From Sipunculus nudus (lineage: Eukaryota; Annelida; Sipuncula; Golfingiida; Sipunculidae): a DNA stretch of 64,000 bases. The notes beneath the pieces are model-generated. The model did not search any database. It saw nothing but the letters and a program-made list of their open reading frames with translations, and had not been told where the DNA came from. This document shows, in pieces, positions 49,870 to 62,089 of this stretch. The first letter of the stretch is position 1, and every line of letters begins with the position of its first letter. The stretch covers positions 39,432,714-39,496,713 of the forward strand of contig CM049320.1 in the NCBI GenBank assembly GCA_026874595.1, read 5' to 3'. The translations under genes and the position numbers were made by a program.

Positions 49870-50880
49870 TGTTAACATTATTCATGCGTGTTATCAACGC
49901 ATTTTCGTACTTTTCGTACTAGGGCCTCGACGGAAGTGGACCTCCTGGTTATAAACATTTCGGATGCACTACACCATTAAGGCATAAACATTAAAATCCT
50001 AAAGGCATTATTGTATGCTATTCTTACCTTGTCATAAGTACTGCGCTTAAAGCGATATATACCAAAGGCTAGAAAAATACAATGTATATAGTTCAATAAT
50101 ACATTCGAAATAAAAACACTCATATTTTCTTAACAGTGAGAAAATTTACTTACATGTATTAATGTGTTGGCTTTACTATATAAAGATCGTATTTGTTTAG
50201 GCATGTCACTGTCATCGGACAAGTCGTAAGATATAAAATGACCCAGGTAGGTGATTTGTTTGACAAATCATAGTTTTCCTTGACCTAACTTGATGCACGG
50301 AGTGCCACCTCCCCATTTGTTTTTGTGTGAACGATGATGCATATATATACTTTTTTAGATTGGTTAAAGGCAATACTATGCAATGTGCCATATTAATAAC
50401 AGCGGCCACCAAAGCCTGTAATCCCTTCACAGAGGGCGAAAACAGGACGACATCATCCGCGTATATTAGGTCATTATATTTTGTATTACTTATATAAAAA
50501 CATCGTGTTGCCTTATTATAAAGGTCAACGCTCAAGTCAATGCATATAAATATTGTAAATAAATATTGTATAATAAAGGCGAAAGTATTCCTCCTTGCCT
50601 GACTCCGTTAGTTGCCTTGAACATTTCAAAATCTGTAAAGTTCCACCTGACACGCATATCTTGATTAATATACCAATAATATAGCAAATTAATAAAAAAA
50701 TAGGAATGTTTCATCCTATATGAGCTTGTTAAACAGAGTGGTATTTATAAGGGCACACACAAACATATTAGAACCCAAATAAGTATAATTTAAATATTCT
50801 TTAAGAGTGTATTAAGAGTGTATATACAGAATTCAATTCCAAGTGCTTCCTTAAATCCAGTAATATGTGGACTTACTTTC
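49870..50880 (-). pseudogene. Decayed non-LTR retrotransposon, RT domain to C terminus
   Basis: Read on the minus strand. A LLDLRKHLE segment (about 50850) is followed by NGVRQGGILSPLLYNIYLQ (about 50600) and then YNDLIYADDVVLFSPSVKGL (about 50450), the catalytic YADD box of reverse transcriptase. Next come TYLGHFISYDLSDDSDMPKQ with IRSLYSKAN (about 50200), YDKVRIAYNNAFRIL (about 50010) and SASEMFITRRSTSVEAL (about 49940). These are the ordered blocks of a LINE ORF2 of jockey/CR1 type. It is broken by several stops and frameshifts, has no endonuclease part and is certainly inactive. It explains the two open frames at 50212-50535 and 50532-50714. Confidence 0.88.
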
Positions 50881-51321
50881 GGGAATTCAGCTGTTTTACG
50901 TCCCCGTGTGTCTGTTTAACATATCAAGACTGCCCAACCAGACAAGAAGAAGAATAATGAAAGAAGAAACACAGAAGAAATACCGTGTGAAAGCCTGTGA
51001 ATCTAAATCTGTGACATTAAATGGTGTTGCTATACCAGGCGTTCTCGCTATTTTTTGTGCCCTTGATCGCGCCAGATGCTGGTTTATTTCCAAGATTCTT
51101 AATTTGTAACATAAACGTTAAAAACGGAACCCATGTTTATATGCCTTACTGACGTAATGTGTATTCTTAATAATTAGACTATGAGTGACTATATAAGTTT
51201 CAGATTTCGCCAATTATTATGGATAGTCATGCAAGGGTCTTTTGAAATTTTGATCAAGTGGAGATACAGATTAGATAAAAAAAACCCTAATTTTATTTTA
51301 AATCATGTCTCCGAACAAACC

Positions 51322-51382
<61 letters not shown>
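51322..51382. repeat. (TA)n microsatellite
   Basis: About 60 bp of TA with one AA interruption. A further 20 bp run lies at 51532-51551. Confidence 0.95.
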
Positions 51383-51385
<3 letters not shown>

Positions 51386-51997
51386 ACATTAAACCTTAAG
51401 CCTTATAAACCAATCAAATTTATCTTGTAGAAAGAGCGACCTATTTCTGCCAAAAACCTTACATGTATATATGATCCTAAAAGTTATCCCTAATATTTTC
51501 CGTGCGAGCTTCTTTTACGTTCAAGCAATACAATATATATATATATATATAAAGTATTTTTTACGAAAATAGTCAGTTTCACATTAACATGTGTTCTCAT
51601 GCTAACGCAATCGTAAGATGCATGTGATCTGTTACCGGACGGTTGATGTAACAGTTATTTATGCAATTTTGCGTTGACGCGCTCAGCAATGGTCAGACGG
51701 GAATGTATGGGGATGAGAATTATGCCTTTATACATTTTGAAATGAGTGTAGATCTTTGTGACCGTTATTATTTGAACTTTTTCTTCGAGGCAGATATTAC
51801 AGCTTCCTCTGGGGAGCTTTCTCGGGGTGTGCTATTAAATGAGGAGATCACATCTGACAATTGCGATGGCATAAAAAAACACGAGTTAATGTATATAACT
51901 GCATGACCACTTTCGCAATAAACATATGCATGTACCTGCCTTTAGCATACCGCTAATAGAGCATTATTGGATTCGTTCTGCAAGCATAAAAAAATGG

Positions 51998-52000
<3 letters not shown>

Positions 52001-52056
<56 letters not shown>
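52001..52056. repeat. (TA)n microsatellite
   Basis: About 56 bp of pure TA. Confidence 0.95.
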
Positions 52057-52058
<2 letters not shown>

Positions 52059-52603
52059 AATGTTATACTCACGTACACCAAAGGCACCCAGCTATTTCCA
52101 GCTTGTACTGTAAACAGGCAATCGCCGTAGCTATGATGTCTATAAATTATAATTGTATACCGTATATTATATATGGTTGAACGAAAAAAGCTCGACCCGT
52201 GAAGTCTATGTCACCACGCTGAAACTGTGAGGCCAGAGCAAAGAAAAAAATAAAATAAATTTTCCAACGGTCTCCAGGACCAAAAACTGGAGAGAGTAGG
52301 CCACTTTGTTTAATTTAACTTTTCCCAACGTGTAAGTAAATATACATGAAAACATATGCGAAAAGTCTATGAATGGCGCATATAGATGAATGCATGAATA
52401 AAATTAAGTTCAACCCATGTTAATAATGCTTTTTGATTGAAATGTTTGCGTTATAAATAAAAGTTTCTTTAAGGCCCGTCACCAGTCCGTCATGCCAGGG
52501 GGTGCACTAGCTGTTTTGGTGGTGGCACAGTTGTATTGTTATAAATGAGTTTTCCCCTCCTGTCCCCTATGAATTAATTTTCATGCCACACCCACACAAT
52601 ACT

Positions 52604-52605
<2 letters not shown>

Positions 52606-52657
<52 letters not shown>

Positions 52658-52658
52658 C
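52606..52658. repeat. (TA)n microsatellite
   Basis: About 50 bp of TA with one TG interruption. Confidence 0.95.
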
Positions 52659-53691
52659 ACTTTAGTATGCGTATAGGTTAAAAAAAAATTACTCAGTTTC
52701 GTGGTACATGTTTATACAGATAAATTATTTTGAATCAGTAAATGCTGTGTACACTTTATTGGAATCAGCAGATTTTGTGTACATGTGTAAAGAAAGAAAC
52801 CGTATATCAAATTGCTCATGGTCATGACTATATGTCACTAAATGTCTGTAAGGGGCAAGGATTCTTGTCAATGTAGAAAAGATGCATATGGGAATTGTTT
52901 TAGTCCAGTTGTTTCCCAGAACTGTTACACTGTAAACATTAAATTTTTGATACAATGGGAAATAATGGGACAGAATGAGAAATAAATGACATGATGAGAA
53001 ATAAAATGGTCAATTGAACGAAAGATTATAGAAAGGTCGATATATATTCGATACAACATAGCACTAATATCTCAAAGGTCCATGTGGATATCTGGATTGA
53101 AACATGATATATATGCCTTTGCCACTGTACATTATTCTCCAAGAAGAATCATATGAGATTCCATCCAATGAATTTGCAAAAGGTTATATTACCTGAAGGA
53201 TATCCTGCTATGTGACCAAAAATTTAAAAGTGACTTCAACAATTTCCCCGTTTCCCTCTCAGAATCTTGCATCAATTTCCAGAATGAATGCAGCTGTCAA
53301 GAATCTTACAGCATAACAAGGCATCTGAATTCTCTGGAAGTCAGATCTTCCAACTGAGTAGTCTGAATAACAACACCCTTTTTGTTGCCTTATTGAAGGA
53401 AACATAACATCAAGGTCATGTGCATAATTTTTTGCAGCAGCATGTTAACACATGATATCGCAGTCATACATTGTCCTTACCAGTTGTACAAAGTGGCTGG
53501 CTTGTCCCCAGTCCTGGGGTGTGTCCAGCACAGTGGGGTGCTGCCTGGCAGCACACGCCTGTTAAAGCCCTGATATAAGCCAGGTCATCGGGTATTCTGG
53601 TGTAAGCCTGATCTTATTTTGGTTTTTGTACACATCATAAGCTTACTAGTAATCTTCATTTGGATATAAAGGGAGGGGCATCGCTGATATT

Positions 53692-53717
53692 GGGGGGGGG
53701 GGGGGGGGGGGGGGGGG
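53692..53717. repeat. G26 homopolymer
   Basis: Twenty-six consecutive G, the longest G run in the window. A (GA)n tract follows at 53832-53868. Confidence 0.95.
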
Positions 53718-53829
53718 CTGGCTACGGGCCCGGTTTCTTTGACAGTTGTCAGGTATGGGCATGCAGCATTCCGCAATATATATGATGAGGAATTTATATG
53801 TAACTCATTAGAAAAGGCTGCATGATAAA

Positions 53830-53831
<2 letters not shown>

Positions 53832-53868
<37 letters not shown>
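53832..53868. repeat. (GA)n microsatellite
   Basis: About 37 bp of GA. Confidence 0.95.
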
Positions 53869-53871
<3 letters not shown>

Positions 53872-54080
53872 AAATAAGTGACGTTACCGTTGAACGATTA
53901 TTTTTGTTGTGTGGCCAGAATACGACACCGGTTTCAACAGGTCTGTACCACCCATTGACCAAACTGAGGCGGAATTGATATAAAATATAACTCTTTAATA
54001 CTTGTATCTATATACACTGACTTTAAGCGACACAGTTTTTGTTATGCAGGGATGGACAGAGGATTTTAGAAGGTGGAAAG

Positions 54081-54114
54081 AGTGTGTGTGTGTGTGTGTG
54101 TGGGGGGGGGGGGG
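54081..54114. repeat. (GT)n followed by G13
   Basis: AGTGTGTGTG...TGTGTG running into thirteen G. Confidence 0.95.
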
Positions 54115-55379
54115 TTAATATCACGCTGGTCTACGGTATTAGGCGTACGAGTATTTCCCTGTTTCTCATACATCGCCCTATCAGTATCATATATCCGCCC
54201 CTGCTACTACATAAGGAATTAAAAAAGATCAAAGGATAAATATGCTGCGCTATTTTGTAACTAATTTTCTTATATTCGTCCAAAAAATGTACAGATATTA
54301 ATGGAATTGTTTGCTTGCATAATAAGATAATTCATCTCTTCATGTGCTAAAAAATCCCGATTATATGACAGAGTTCTGACATTTAATGGCAGTTAAATTG
54401 TGAAATATAAGATCAAATATACAGGAATTAAAGAAATTTTGAAAAATATTTCACTTAACAGTTAGCATTTATAAAGCATGCTTTATTTTTTACGGTGTAT
54501 GCTGATTTTATTTTTTTTATCTTCAATCTTCATTAATCTTCTGGAACATTAAGGATGCCAGGGAGAATTTTCCAGACATTAAAGCAAAATAAAGACACAG
54601 AGAATAATGTAGTATAAACGCATTTAATTTTCAGAAGAATCTGCAATTTGCAAATTTTAAATTTCAGATTAAGGAAGACAGGCGGATTGAACTGTATTAG
54701 AGAAAACTTTGATATAACTGTGTATCTTAAGAATTTGCAAGATTTTATTTGAAATGTTCGATGAATGGGCTTCATATGTATCCGTATTTCCTGAATCGAC
54801 AAGATATCTTATTCAAATTTTTTGGAATAATCAATATATAAAGATCAATAACAGACAGATCAAACATTATGAAAATAGCAGATTATGTTATATAAAGGAA
54901 CTGGTAGATAATAATGGAAAGTGAAAGACGTGGGAAAAATCCGTTAGAAGAAAACGGTACATGTTTTGGATAGCATTAAACGAGGCCATTCCAAAAACCT
55001 GGGGAAACAGGTTTATAGGGTACTAGACAATGTGGCCCCTTTAAAGTAGCTAGAGGAAGGTTAAAATGCCGCGTAGTGAGTCCCCAGACCCGTAAGGTAG
55101 GGAACACTACAGACCCGCAAGGTAATGACGTCTGGTGCTCGGCAAGGAACCAACTATTTAAGTCTTTTTGGTAATGGGCCAAGGTTAAGGTCAGCAATGG
55201 CGAGGTGGAGAGCGGCGTGATGTTTGCGACAGGCCTGTGATGCTGCCGGAAATTCAGTTGTGTGCAAGTGGAAGGGCCAAATTGGTGTGCATTCTGTAAG
55301 TTAGGGCGTGTCAGGGCCCGTTTCTGTGGGTTTTCTGGGACAAAGAAACACTGGCAGACAGGACAATTTTAGTAGTACA

Positions 55380-56110
55380 TAGATAAACAAGTACATGATC
55401 AAGGAAATAAACTTAAATGTTGACAGTGTTGTAACTGTGAATGGTTCAGAGGCCTTGGATACATTAAATGCTACTATATTTAAAACTCTTGTAGGGAAAA
55501 TATGGGAAATTCCTACAGCTCAGAAAGTATGGGATAACAGAAACCGAGAAAATAGTATCGAGGTGAAATAGGAACATGCTTATAGTGGGATATACAAAAG
55601 TACCTAAGACATGCATCTTCGAGAGTTTCGATACAAAATGCTATATAAATAACTACATTCCTCTCATGAGCTCAAAGATAAGTTGTAAAGTGGAATGTAA
55701 AGGAAACACCTCGATGTTCATTTTGTTTTGAACAAAGAGAAAAGATACTGTATATATTTTTGGACCGTATGGTTGCTAATAATTTGTATATGAAAATAAC
55801 ACCCTGGTTACAAAATTTTAATGTGAATTTACCACCAATATTACAATCTTTAATCATGAATGGTATCATACAAGTTGGTGACGACAACATGTTAATTAAC
55901 AATTTTTTTTCTGCTGTACTAATAAGTCAAATACGAGAGGGCTATCATTCTGATGTTTTCTGTATTTAAAAGCAAATTTTATGAATATTGAAAGTTTGGG
56001 AAAAAGCACATAGCTAATAAAAAGGAACTTTCAAAATGGGGTATATTAAAACATATGAGTAAAAATTCATATTTGCAATTGTATATGAGTACAGGCATAC
56101 TGTGTTAATG
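55380..56110 (+). pseudogene. Decayed non-LTR retrotransposon, C-terminal part
   Basis: Plus-strand frames, with stops and shifts, give VWDNRNRENSIEVK, then HLREFRYKMLYK, then ETPRCSFCFEQREKILYIF, then NNLYMKITPWLQNFNVNLPP, and finally ANKKELSKWGILK. The order of an (L/F)REF(R/Q)YKxLxR segment, a C-x2-C cluster and a W-containing tail is what follows the reverse transcriptase in many L1/Tx1-like LINEs. The expected distal H and C of the zinc-like cluster are degraded (YIFLDR). No RT catalytic block is present. Different orientation and family from the 50 kb remnant. Confidence 0.6.
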
Positions 56111-56357
56111 GCCAGGTCATGAGAAACAGAACATATATCATTAAGTACCTTCAGCTATGTATAAGTATTTGTAATTGATTGTTTGTTTGACATTAAAATA
56201 TGCTATGGAATTTTTAAGGTTATAAAAATGTCTGGCGCGATTAAAGAATAAGTGACCAATGGGTCATGATGCTCAGCTGAATTTTACATGTATATTGTGA
56301 CCTGTCTGACTTTCTTGGTGCTTAAAATTAGGGTTCTGGTCAAAGCTAAGAAAATAT

Positions 56358-56372
56358 AGGTCACGGTGACCT
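56358..56372. promoter_or_regulatory. Perfect estrogen-response-element-like palindrome (IR3)
   Basis: AGGTCACGGTGACCT, two AGGTCA half-sites inverted with 3 bp spacing. Sequence match only; no nearby gene is known to use it. Confidence 0.4.
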
Positions 56373-56706
56373 AATTTTAGGATTCAAAGGAGACTCGCCA
56401 ACGACCTCACTGGATGTTATATTAGAAGGTTCTTGGTCCAACAGTAAAGTCTGGTGCCATGCCTCACTGTCTAGGTGCTCATAATCATAATTTTGGTCAG
56501 CTGCTTGCCATGACCTATTTTTAGGTTTCAAAGGAGATTTGGCCAGAACCTCGATCCCCGAATCTTGTGTCATAAGATTCTAGGCCTAAAAGTTACAGTT
56601 CCCTGGGTATTATATGAAAGATTCTAGGGTTTATAGATTCAGTTTGTGCACATCTGACTTCCCGGGTGCTCAAATCCTGTTTTTTTTCTTATGGCTAACA
56701 GGATAG

Positions 56707-56721
56707 AGGTCACAGTGACCT
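56707..56721. promoter_or_regulatory. Second perfect ERE-like palindrome (IR3)
   Basis: AGGTCACAGTGACCT, identical to the consensus vertebrate vitellogenin element. Lies in the next unit of the same repeat, 349 bp from the first. Confidence 0.4.
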
Positions 56722-56849
56722 AATTTCAGGTTTCTGAGGACCTCCCTGAAGGCCAATGGATACAAGTTGTGCCCCGTCTACGACTCACAACAGGTTTTAT
56801 TGATACACAGCTCCTGTACATTATTTTATAGTTTTATATCTCACAGATG

Positions 56850-56900
56850 TCAATTGACGGAAAGCGGATTGTAGGTGGCGCCACCGTCCTCTATACAAAG
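56850..56900. repeat. Isolated GGTGGCGCCACC module
   Basis: Perfect palindrome at 56874-56885 within GGATTGTAGGTGGCGCCACC. Only a short stretch of the surrounding module is recognisable. Confidence 0.6.
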
Positions 56901-57164
56901 ACATGCCAACGCAAACCTTCGGCTACAGTGATTTTCCGAACAAATTATCCGTCTTTTGCTGAGTCATCTGATGCATTGTTGGACGTTCATTCAGAATGGA
57001 CCAGTTATAGTTAAGAATTAACTATCGCATCACTATCGTTTACAAAAAGACTTTCTCCTCAACTTAACTGCACACTTATCATAGTAGGCCTATCAATTAG
57101 GGGCTACGTGTATGAAGAACTGTGGGATACATTTACATATTTATTTTCCATATACAGTGTTTAT

Positions 57165-57167
<3 letters not shown>

Positions 57168-57210
<43 letters not shown>
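57168..57210. repeat. (TA)n microsatellite
   Basis: About 42 bp of pure TA. Confidence 0.95.
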
Positions 57211-57212
<2 letters not shown>

Positions 57213-57581
57213 TGTCGTGCCCCAAGGAGTCCCGCATATTGATTTACTATAAATTCAGACTATGTCAAAGACAGTAAAACTGCAAATATTTTACAAATGG
57301 ATTTTTTCATACAATTTAGTATGCATATATAGTTAAATGGATAATAATTATATTATATTATGATATTTTGAATATTCTATATTCTGTCCTGTTTTATTTA
57401 ATTCTATCTTTTCTATTCTATTCTATTCAATATATTCTTACAAAACTGTTATGTTATAATGTTCTATTTTATTCAAACAAAGCAGACCTAAAAACAGTTA
57501 CTCTATATAGCATTTGTCATTTAAATTAAGTTAACCCCCTCTGTGTTACATCATTCGAAATGTTTGAAAAAATGGAAATAT

Positions 57582-57655
57582 TGTGTGTGTGTGTATATAT
57601 ATATATACATATATACACACATACTTATATATATATATATATATACACATATACA
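57582..57655. repeat. Compound (GT)/(TA)/(AC) microsatellite
   Basis: GT run passing into TA, then ACACAC and TA again. The Tyr-Ile frames on both strands here are artefacts. Confidence 0.9.
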
Positions 57656-57821
57656 TGGCCATTGACACACGCACAGTGTCATTATAGATTTGCTCTATAC
57701 TCTTTCTGTATACATCCTCTTGAAACGTGCAGTAGTGCATATCACCAGGGATGTCACCAGTCCATTTGAACACCTGCCAGCGATGATGATGAGTTAACGA
57801 TATGTAACGTAACACTTCAGC

Positions 57822-57894
57822 GCCCGGCTAGCTCAGTCGGTAGAGCATGAGACTCTTAATCTCAGGGTCGTGGGTTCGAGCCCCACGTTGGGCG
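57822..57894 (+). tRNA. tRNA-Lys (anticodon CTT)
   Basis: 73 nt, intron-less. Acceptor GCCCGGC pairs with GTTGGGC (two G-U pairs), discriminator G. D stem GCTC/GAGC. Anticodon stem TGAGA/TCTCA with loop CTCTTAA gives CTT, decoding AAG. T stem GTGGG/CCCAC with loop TTCGAGC. Internal promoters are intact: A box TAGCTCAGTCGG and B box GGTTCGAGCCC. A T6 Pol III terminator follows. A functional single gene by sequence. Confidence 0.96.
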
Positions 57895-57901
57895 GTATAC
57901 G

Positions 57902-57907
57902 TTTTTT
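57902..57907 (+). terminator. Pol III T6 terminator of tRNA-Lys
   Basis: TTTTTT begins 8 bases after the tRNA 3' end, the usual spacing for Pol III termination. Confidence 0.85.
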
Positions 57908-59609
57908 CTCATCATAATTTCTGTGACGTCACATAGCTTCCTTATCTTCACGTAAACGGTACGCGGTTATTATATAACAGATTACTGCTTAAATATATAT
58001 AAATATATGTCTGTTTCCGAACTATGTGTGATGTCAGAATGCCTTTATGTCAGTTGGAAATAGGGAAGGTTCATACAAGTTGCAACACAGCCTGAATGGG
58101 AAAACTTGAAATTGACAAAATGATTGGTATGCGAAGTAAGGATAGACGATTGCGGACTTAGGATACGGACTGTATACGCACTCATGTAAAAGGCTCCGTC
58201 TACAACACTCAACAGGTCAAAATCCGGCTGTAAGCATGGGTATATAGAAATATATGTTTACCTGAAAAGTCGGACAACAAATATAGTAGTACACTGATTA
58301 TGCAGGAACGCCAATTAATGGTTAATTTATATTACAGGACTGGTGTACATATGTTCAGCTGATATTTTTTTATATACAAGTGCAGCTCCAGCGTGATAAT
58401 GATATTGCCATGTGTGTAGGTGAGGGTATAGATCTGTTGATTACATTCGGAACACCTCGGCCGAATCCGTTGGCTGTAAATATAAGATTTGTAAATAGGC
58501 TTATGTACACGGACTTGACCTGGCAGCCTTGAGTCACTGGTCACAAGATTTTTTTGTTACTATATTTGTCATTACATGTCTGTACACTACATCAATAGCT
58601 GTAAAACCTACCCATGATAAAATACTGATGCAGGACATGAAAAACCTCTTCACCCTATAAATATTCCGTTAGTTTAATATATTTTTAAATAATTCCATAA
58701 CCATATAAGTTTTGTACATGTGCCACATACAGATGTATGAGATAATATATATATATAGGCCCTATATGCCACTTTTCAACTCGCATATAAAACTGGCCTT
58801 GACATATCTGAAGCTCGTAAATGTAGGCCTACCTTGGACATCAGGCCACCTATTTTTTATTATTTAACTATTTTATGTCTTATTTAATCGAACTGAAGGT
58901 TTCATCAAACTTTGTTTTCAAAAGATACAGGTTGCTAAAATACCTTCATTTTGCACATAAACAATTTTCAAATGGCATGGCAATTAATTCTCTTAAATCT
59001 ATCATTATACTCCAATGTTATTAGTTTACCCGAGGGACCATTAGGCCCAACTTTTTTTTATGTCTACTGCTATGAATTATCTTTCCAAACTATTCTTTTT
59101 CATTAACATCAAATGTAAGAATAAATATTTGAACATTTAACAACTTGTAATAAAATTTGTTTTCAGTGGCATGGTTTTTAAATCCTCTAATATTACCAGC
59201 TATAGACAAGCACCCCTGTTATAAAAGAAATACATGTCAATATCCTGAAGGGTTTTAATGAAGAGATATTGTGAACCATGACATGCATACCAATCAACTA
59301 GTTTCAGAACATTATAAATTACAGAATTTCATGTCAAAACGTGTTTTAATATCCACATTACCTCTAATCCTTCCAATCATGACACTGTTTTAATTATCAC
59401 ATGTAATGAGTGGCTCTTTGCATTTACCCCGTTATTAATTCATCAGAGTTATAAATAATAGAAAGGATCCCCTTAGCTTTAAGAACTCTTCTGATAATGA
59501 CTAGACCAAATCTTATACCAAATACAAGACACATTGGGCTACAAAAGAGCTTACACAAGGCCTGTGGTTCATTTTCTATTCTGGTTTTAAATAACAATGT
59601 TTTTTTTAC
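57908..59609. other. AT-rich intergenic DNA, no gene seen
   Basis: No open frame with protein-like features. Short (TA)n near 58744. Confidence 0.5.
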
Positions 59610-60600
59610 AGTTCGATGTGGTGGCACCACATAAACCTCTGCAGTTTCAAATATGAGGCATGTGACCATCACTTGCACAAAACTTGGTGATTCTGGCTCC
59701 TGCCATTTCTGAGACTGTAATGTTAGTACTTACTTTGCCAAATGCCTATAGGTTCAAATTTCTGTAACCAAGCAAAAATTCAATGAACCTGAACTATCTG
59801 AACAAACTTGAGACAGCTCATCTCTGGGATTATTTATGTGAAATATTGAACAATTTGGCTGAATGGTTTCGGAGAAGAAGAATTTCAAATGTTTTCTAGC
59901 TTTCCCCCCGGAAATGTATTTCGATGCAGCTGGCGCCACAAAAAGCTCAATCCAACAAGATTTAAGATGTGACTCACTTTTGCATAAAATTTTGTGATGC
60001 TAGCTCCTGGTTATCATAGGTAAATGTACTGGTGACAGATAACTCCCGTACAAAAAAAAGGTAGATGCAGGTGGTACCTCAGTTTCATATATGACTCATG
60101 TGACCAACATTTACATTCAATTTGGTAATGATAGCTCCTGCCGTTTCCAAGATTGTAATTTTAGTATGGTTATTTGCAAAATGACTAAGTTCAGTTTCCT
60201 GTAAATTGTCTAAAAATCACCAAACTTGAACCATTCGAATAGACCTGAGGGAGATTGTCCCTGGTGTTATTTCTGTAAAATATTGAACACGTTGGCTGGA
60301 CAGTTTCAGAAAAGAAAATTTTTAATTTTTTATTTTAGCTTTTCCCCTATAAAATCTAAGTCAATGCAGATAGCGAGAAAAAGGGTCAATTCGATTAAGT
60401 TTGATATGAGGCTGATTCTTCTACAAAATTTGGTGCTGCTAGCTCCAACGGTTTTTAAGATAGCATGGGTTAGGGTACAGTGAACGGCTGACGGCGGACG
60501 ACGCGCATCGGATAAGCCCACAGGCTCGCTAAAAAGCGGACGGACGGACCATGGGTATACCGTAATACGTCCGGTCACAGACGGGCCTATAAAAATACAC
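59610..60600 (+). mobile_element. Degenerate modular element with GCGGACGGACGG end
   Basis: Three modules, each with a degraded palindrome (GGTGGCACCACA at about 59620, TGGCGCCACA near 59932, GGTGGTACC near 60071) and the phrases TGTGACCA, TAGCTCCTG and TAAGTTTGATATGA. Ends in GACGGCGGACGACGCGCATC and AAAAGCGGACGGACGGACC. Termini not resolved. Confidence 0.55.
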
Positions 60601-62089
60601 TTTCTTCACTCTAATGGTAGGTAGTGCTGCTTGCAAATAACGTATATTTAATATGACTTACATCTGAGTGGGCCAATCAAAAAGATATGGTATATTTCTG
60701 AGGCAATTTTTCAGAAATCAGTGGGACGGGTGAATTTTTATTTTATCTTTCTATTACATGTATATGTTTTCCATGAATAGTTCAAAGGTACAGGTCAAAA
60801 CAAGAGAAATTTAATTGTATTATTTTCTCAAAAGAAATGTACAAGCTCAAAATCGGTAAACTTGTACTGAAAATCAATTAAAAAAAAATAATGATGTGGG
60901 TTAGTGTTGGGCGGGGGAAAGGCAAAATAAATTTTTATTTTATTTTTTTTTAGTTTAACTTAATTTTTTGCTTGACAGCTAGGATCTGCTGTGATTGACA
61001 CATCGTAAGACTAACAAAGCTGCGTCAATAACGCTTTTTGCCAGTTGAACTGCATTTGAACTTTGAGCTTAATATCACATAGGTTAACGTAACACCATGC
61101 ATGCAGAAAATGGACGATGCAGGCCTGTCGATGTGATCGCTAAATAAATTGCAGGGTACCCGTCTAGTAACATTTGTCTCTCCACTTTACCATGCATACA
61201 TAAAACAAATGTGCAAAGGGCATGGACTGGTTGGACATTGATCTTTGGTATCAGACTGAAGGTTAACTCGACGAAAAATATTTTTATCAACATACAGGCG
61301 CCATGTACTGTAGGCCTATAATTGTATGGGTGTACATGAAGGGGGCAATGGGTAAATACTAAATAGAACACTTATTACACGTGCAGCTCTTACCAAGTTC
61401 GTAAACGTTATAACTACATATGACTCGCTTGTTACAATGATAGCCATTTTTGCATTTGCATTTGATTGATAGAAAATAGGCATTGTCCCTTAATAGAAAT
61501 GTCCGCCAAGAACACTAAACCAAACCGTATGTGGTGTTGTAGAAGTTATGCCAGAGGCTGAACGAAAAGCAGAAAAAAAAATGTGAACCGGTGGTCATTG
61601 AAATATATACAAGAAATATACGCACCTACCCTTATTATAAACGTTTCGTCACAAAAAGATTTGCGGGTACACGAGGGTTTCGGAAATCGGAACAGAGGCT
61701 GCTGAAATGTACACGTTTAGACTGGGGGAAGATCGTCCAAATTCTCATGCGCGCATGGACTTGAGTTTTCTTTGTTCAGCGCACGCTCGTAGTACAAGGC
61801 TTTTTATTAATTGAGATAACATGCTTATGTGCTCCACATATCTGCATTATATAGGTGAAGGGCAGAGACCAATTTGTCACGGTGAGATTTATGGTATATA
61901 TACGGTCGAACAGATATTTTTAATAGATCTATGATATATATGACCCAGTTTGTTGTGGGTATAGTGAAATGTAAATGAATAAATTTTCCTGTCGACAAAT
62001 GCATGGCCATTTGAAACCGGGAAGTAAAACAGCAATGTAACCATTAAATGGGCGACCCCATCTTTGAAGATCTAAAAAAGTATAAATAT
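60601..62089. other. Intergenic DNA, no gene seen
   Basis: Short open frames only (for example 61084-61371 minus), without recognisable motifs. Confidence 0.5.

Larger units (their letters stand above)
50881..55379. other. Microsatellite-rich intergenic DNA, no gene seen
   Basis: An 81-codon plus-strand frame at 51661-51906 is the only non-repetitive frame of note; it matches nothing I recognise. The rest is AT-rich with several simple repeats listed separately. Confidence 0.5.
56225..56770 (+). repeat. Diverged tandem repeat related to X, with ERE-like palindromes
   Basis: Three loose copies of a unit reading GGTCACGGTGACCTAATTT, then AGGTTTCAAAGGAGA and GACCTCCCTGG. Related to repeat X, which instead has AACAGAGACCTAATTTCAGG. 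Not coding. Confidence 0.6.

Noticed and set aside
51661-51906. 81-codon plus-strand frame
   Set aside because: Not repetitive and acidic in places, but no motif, splice context or neighbour supports it.
53585-53962. 125-codon minus-strand frame with Ser-Leu and Pro runs
   Set aside because: Produced by the (GA)n and G26 tracts.
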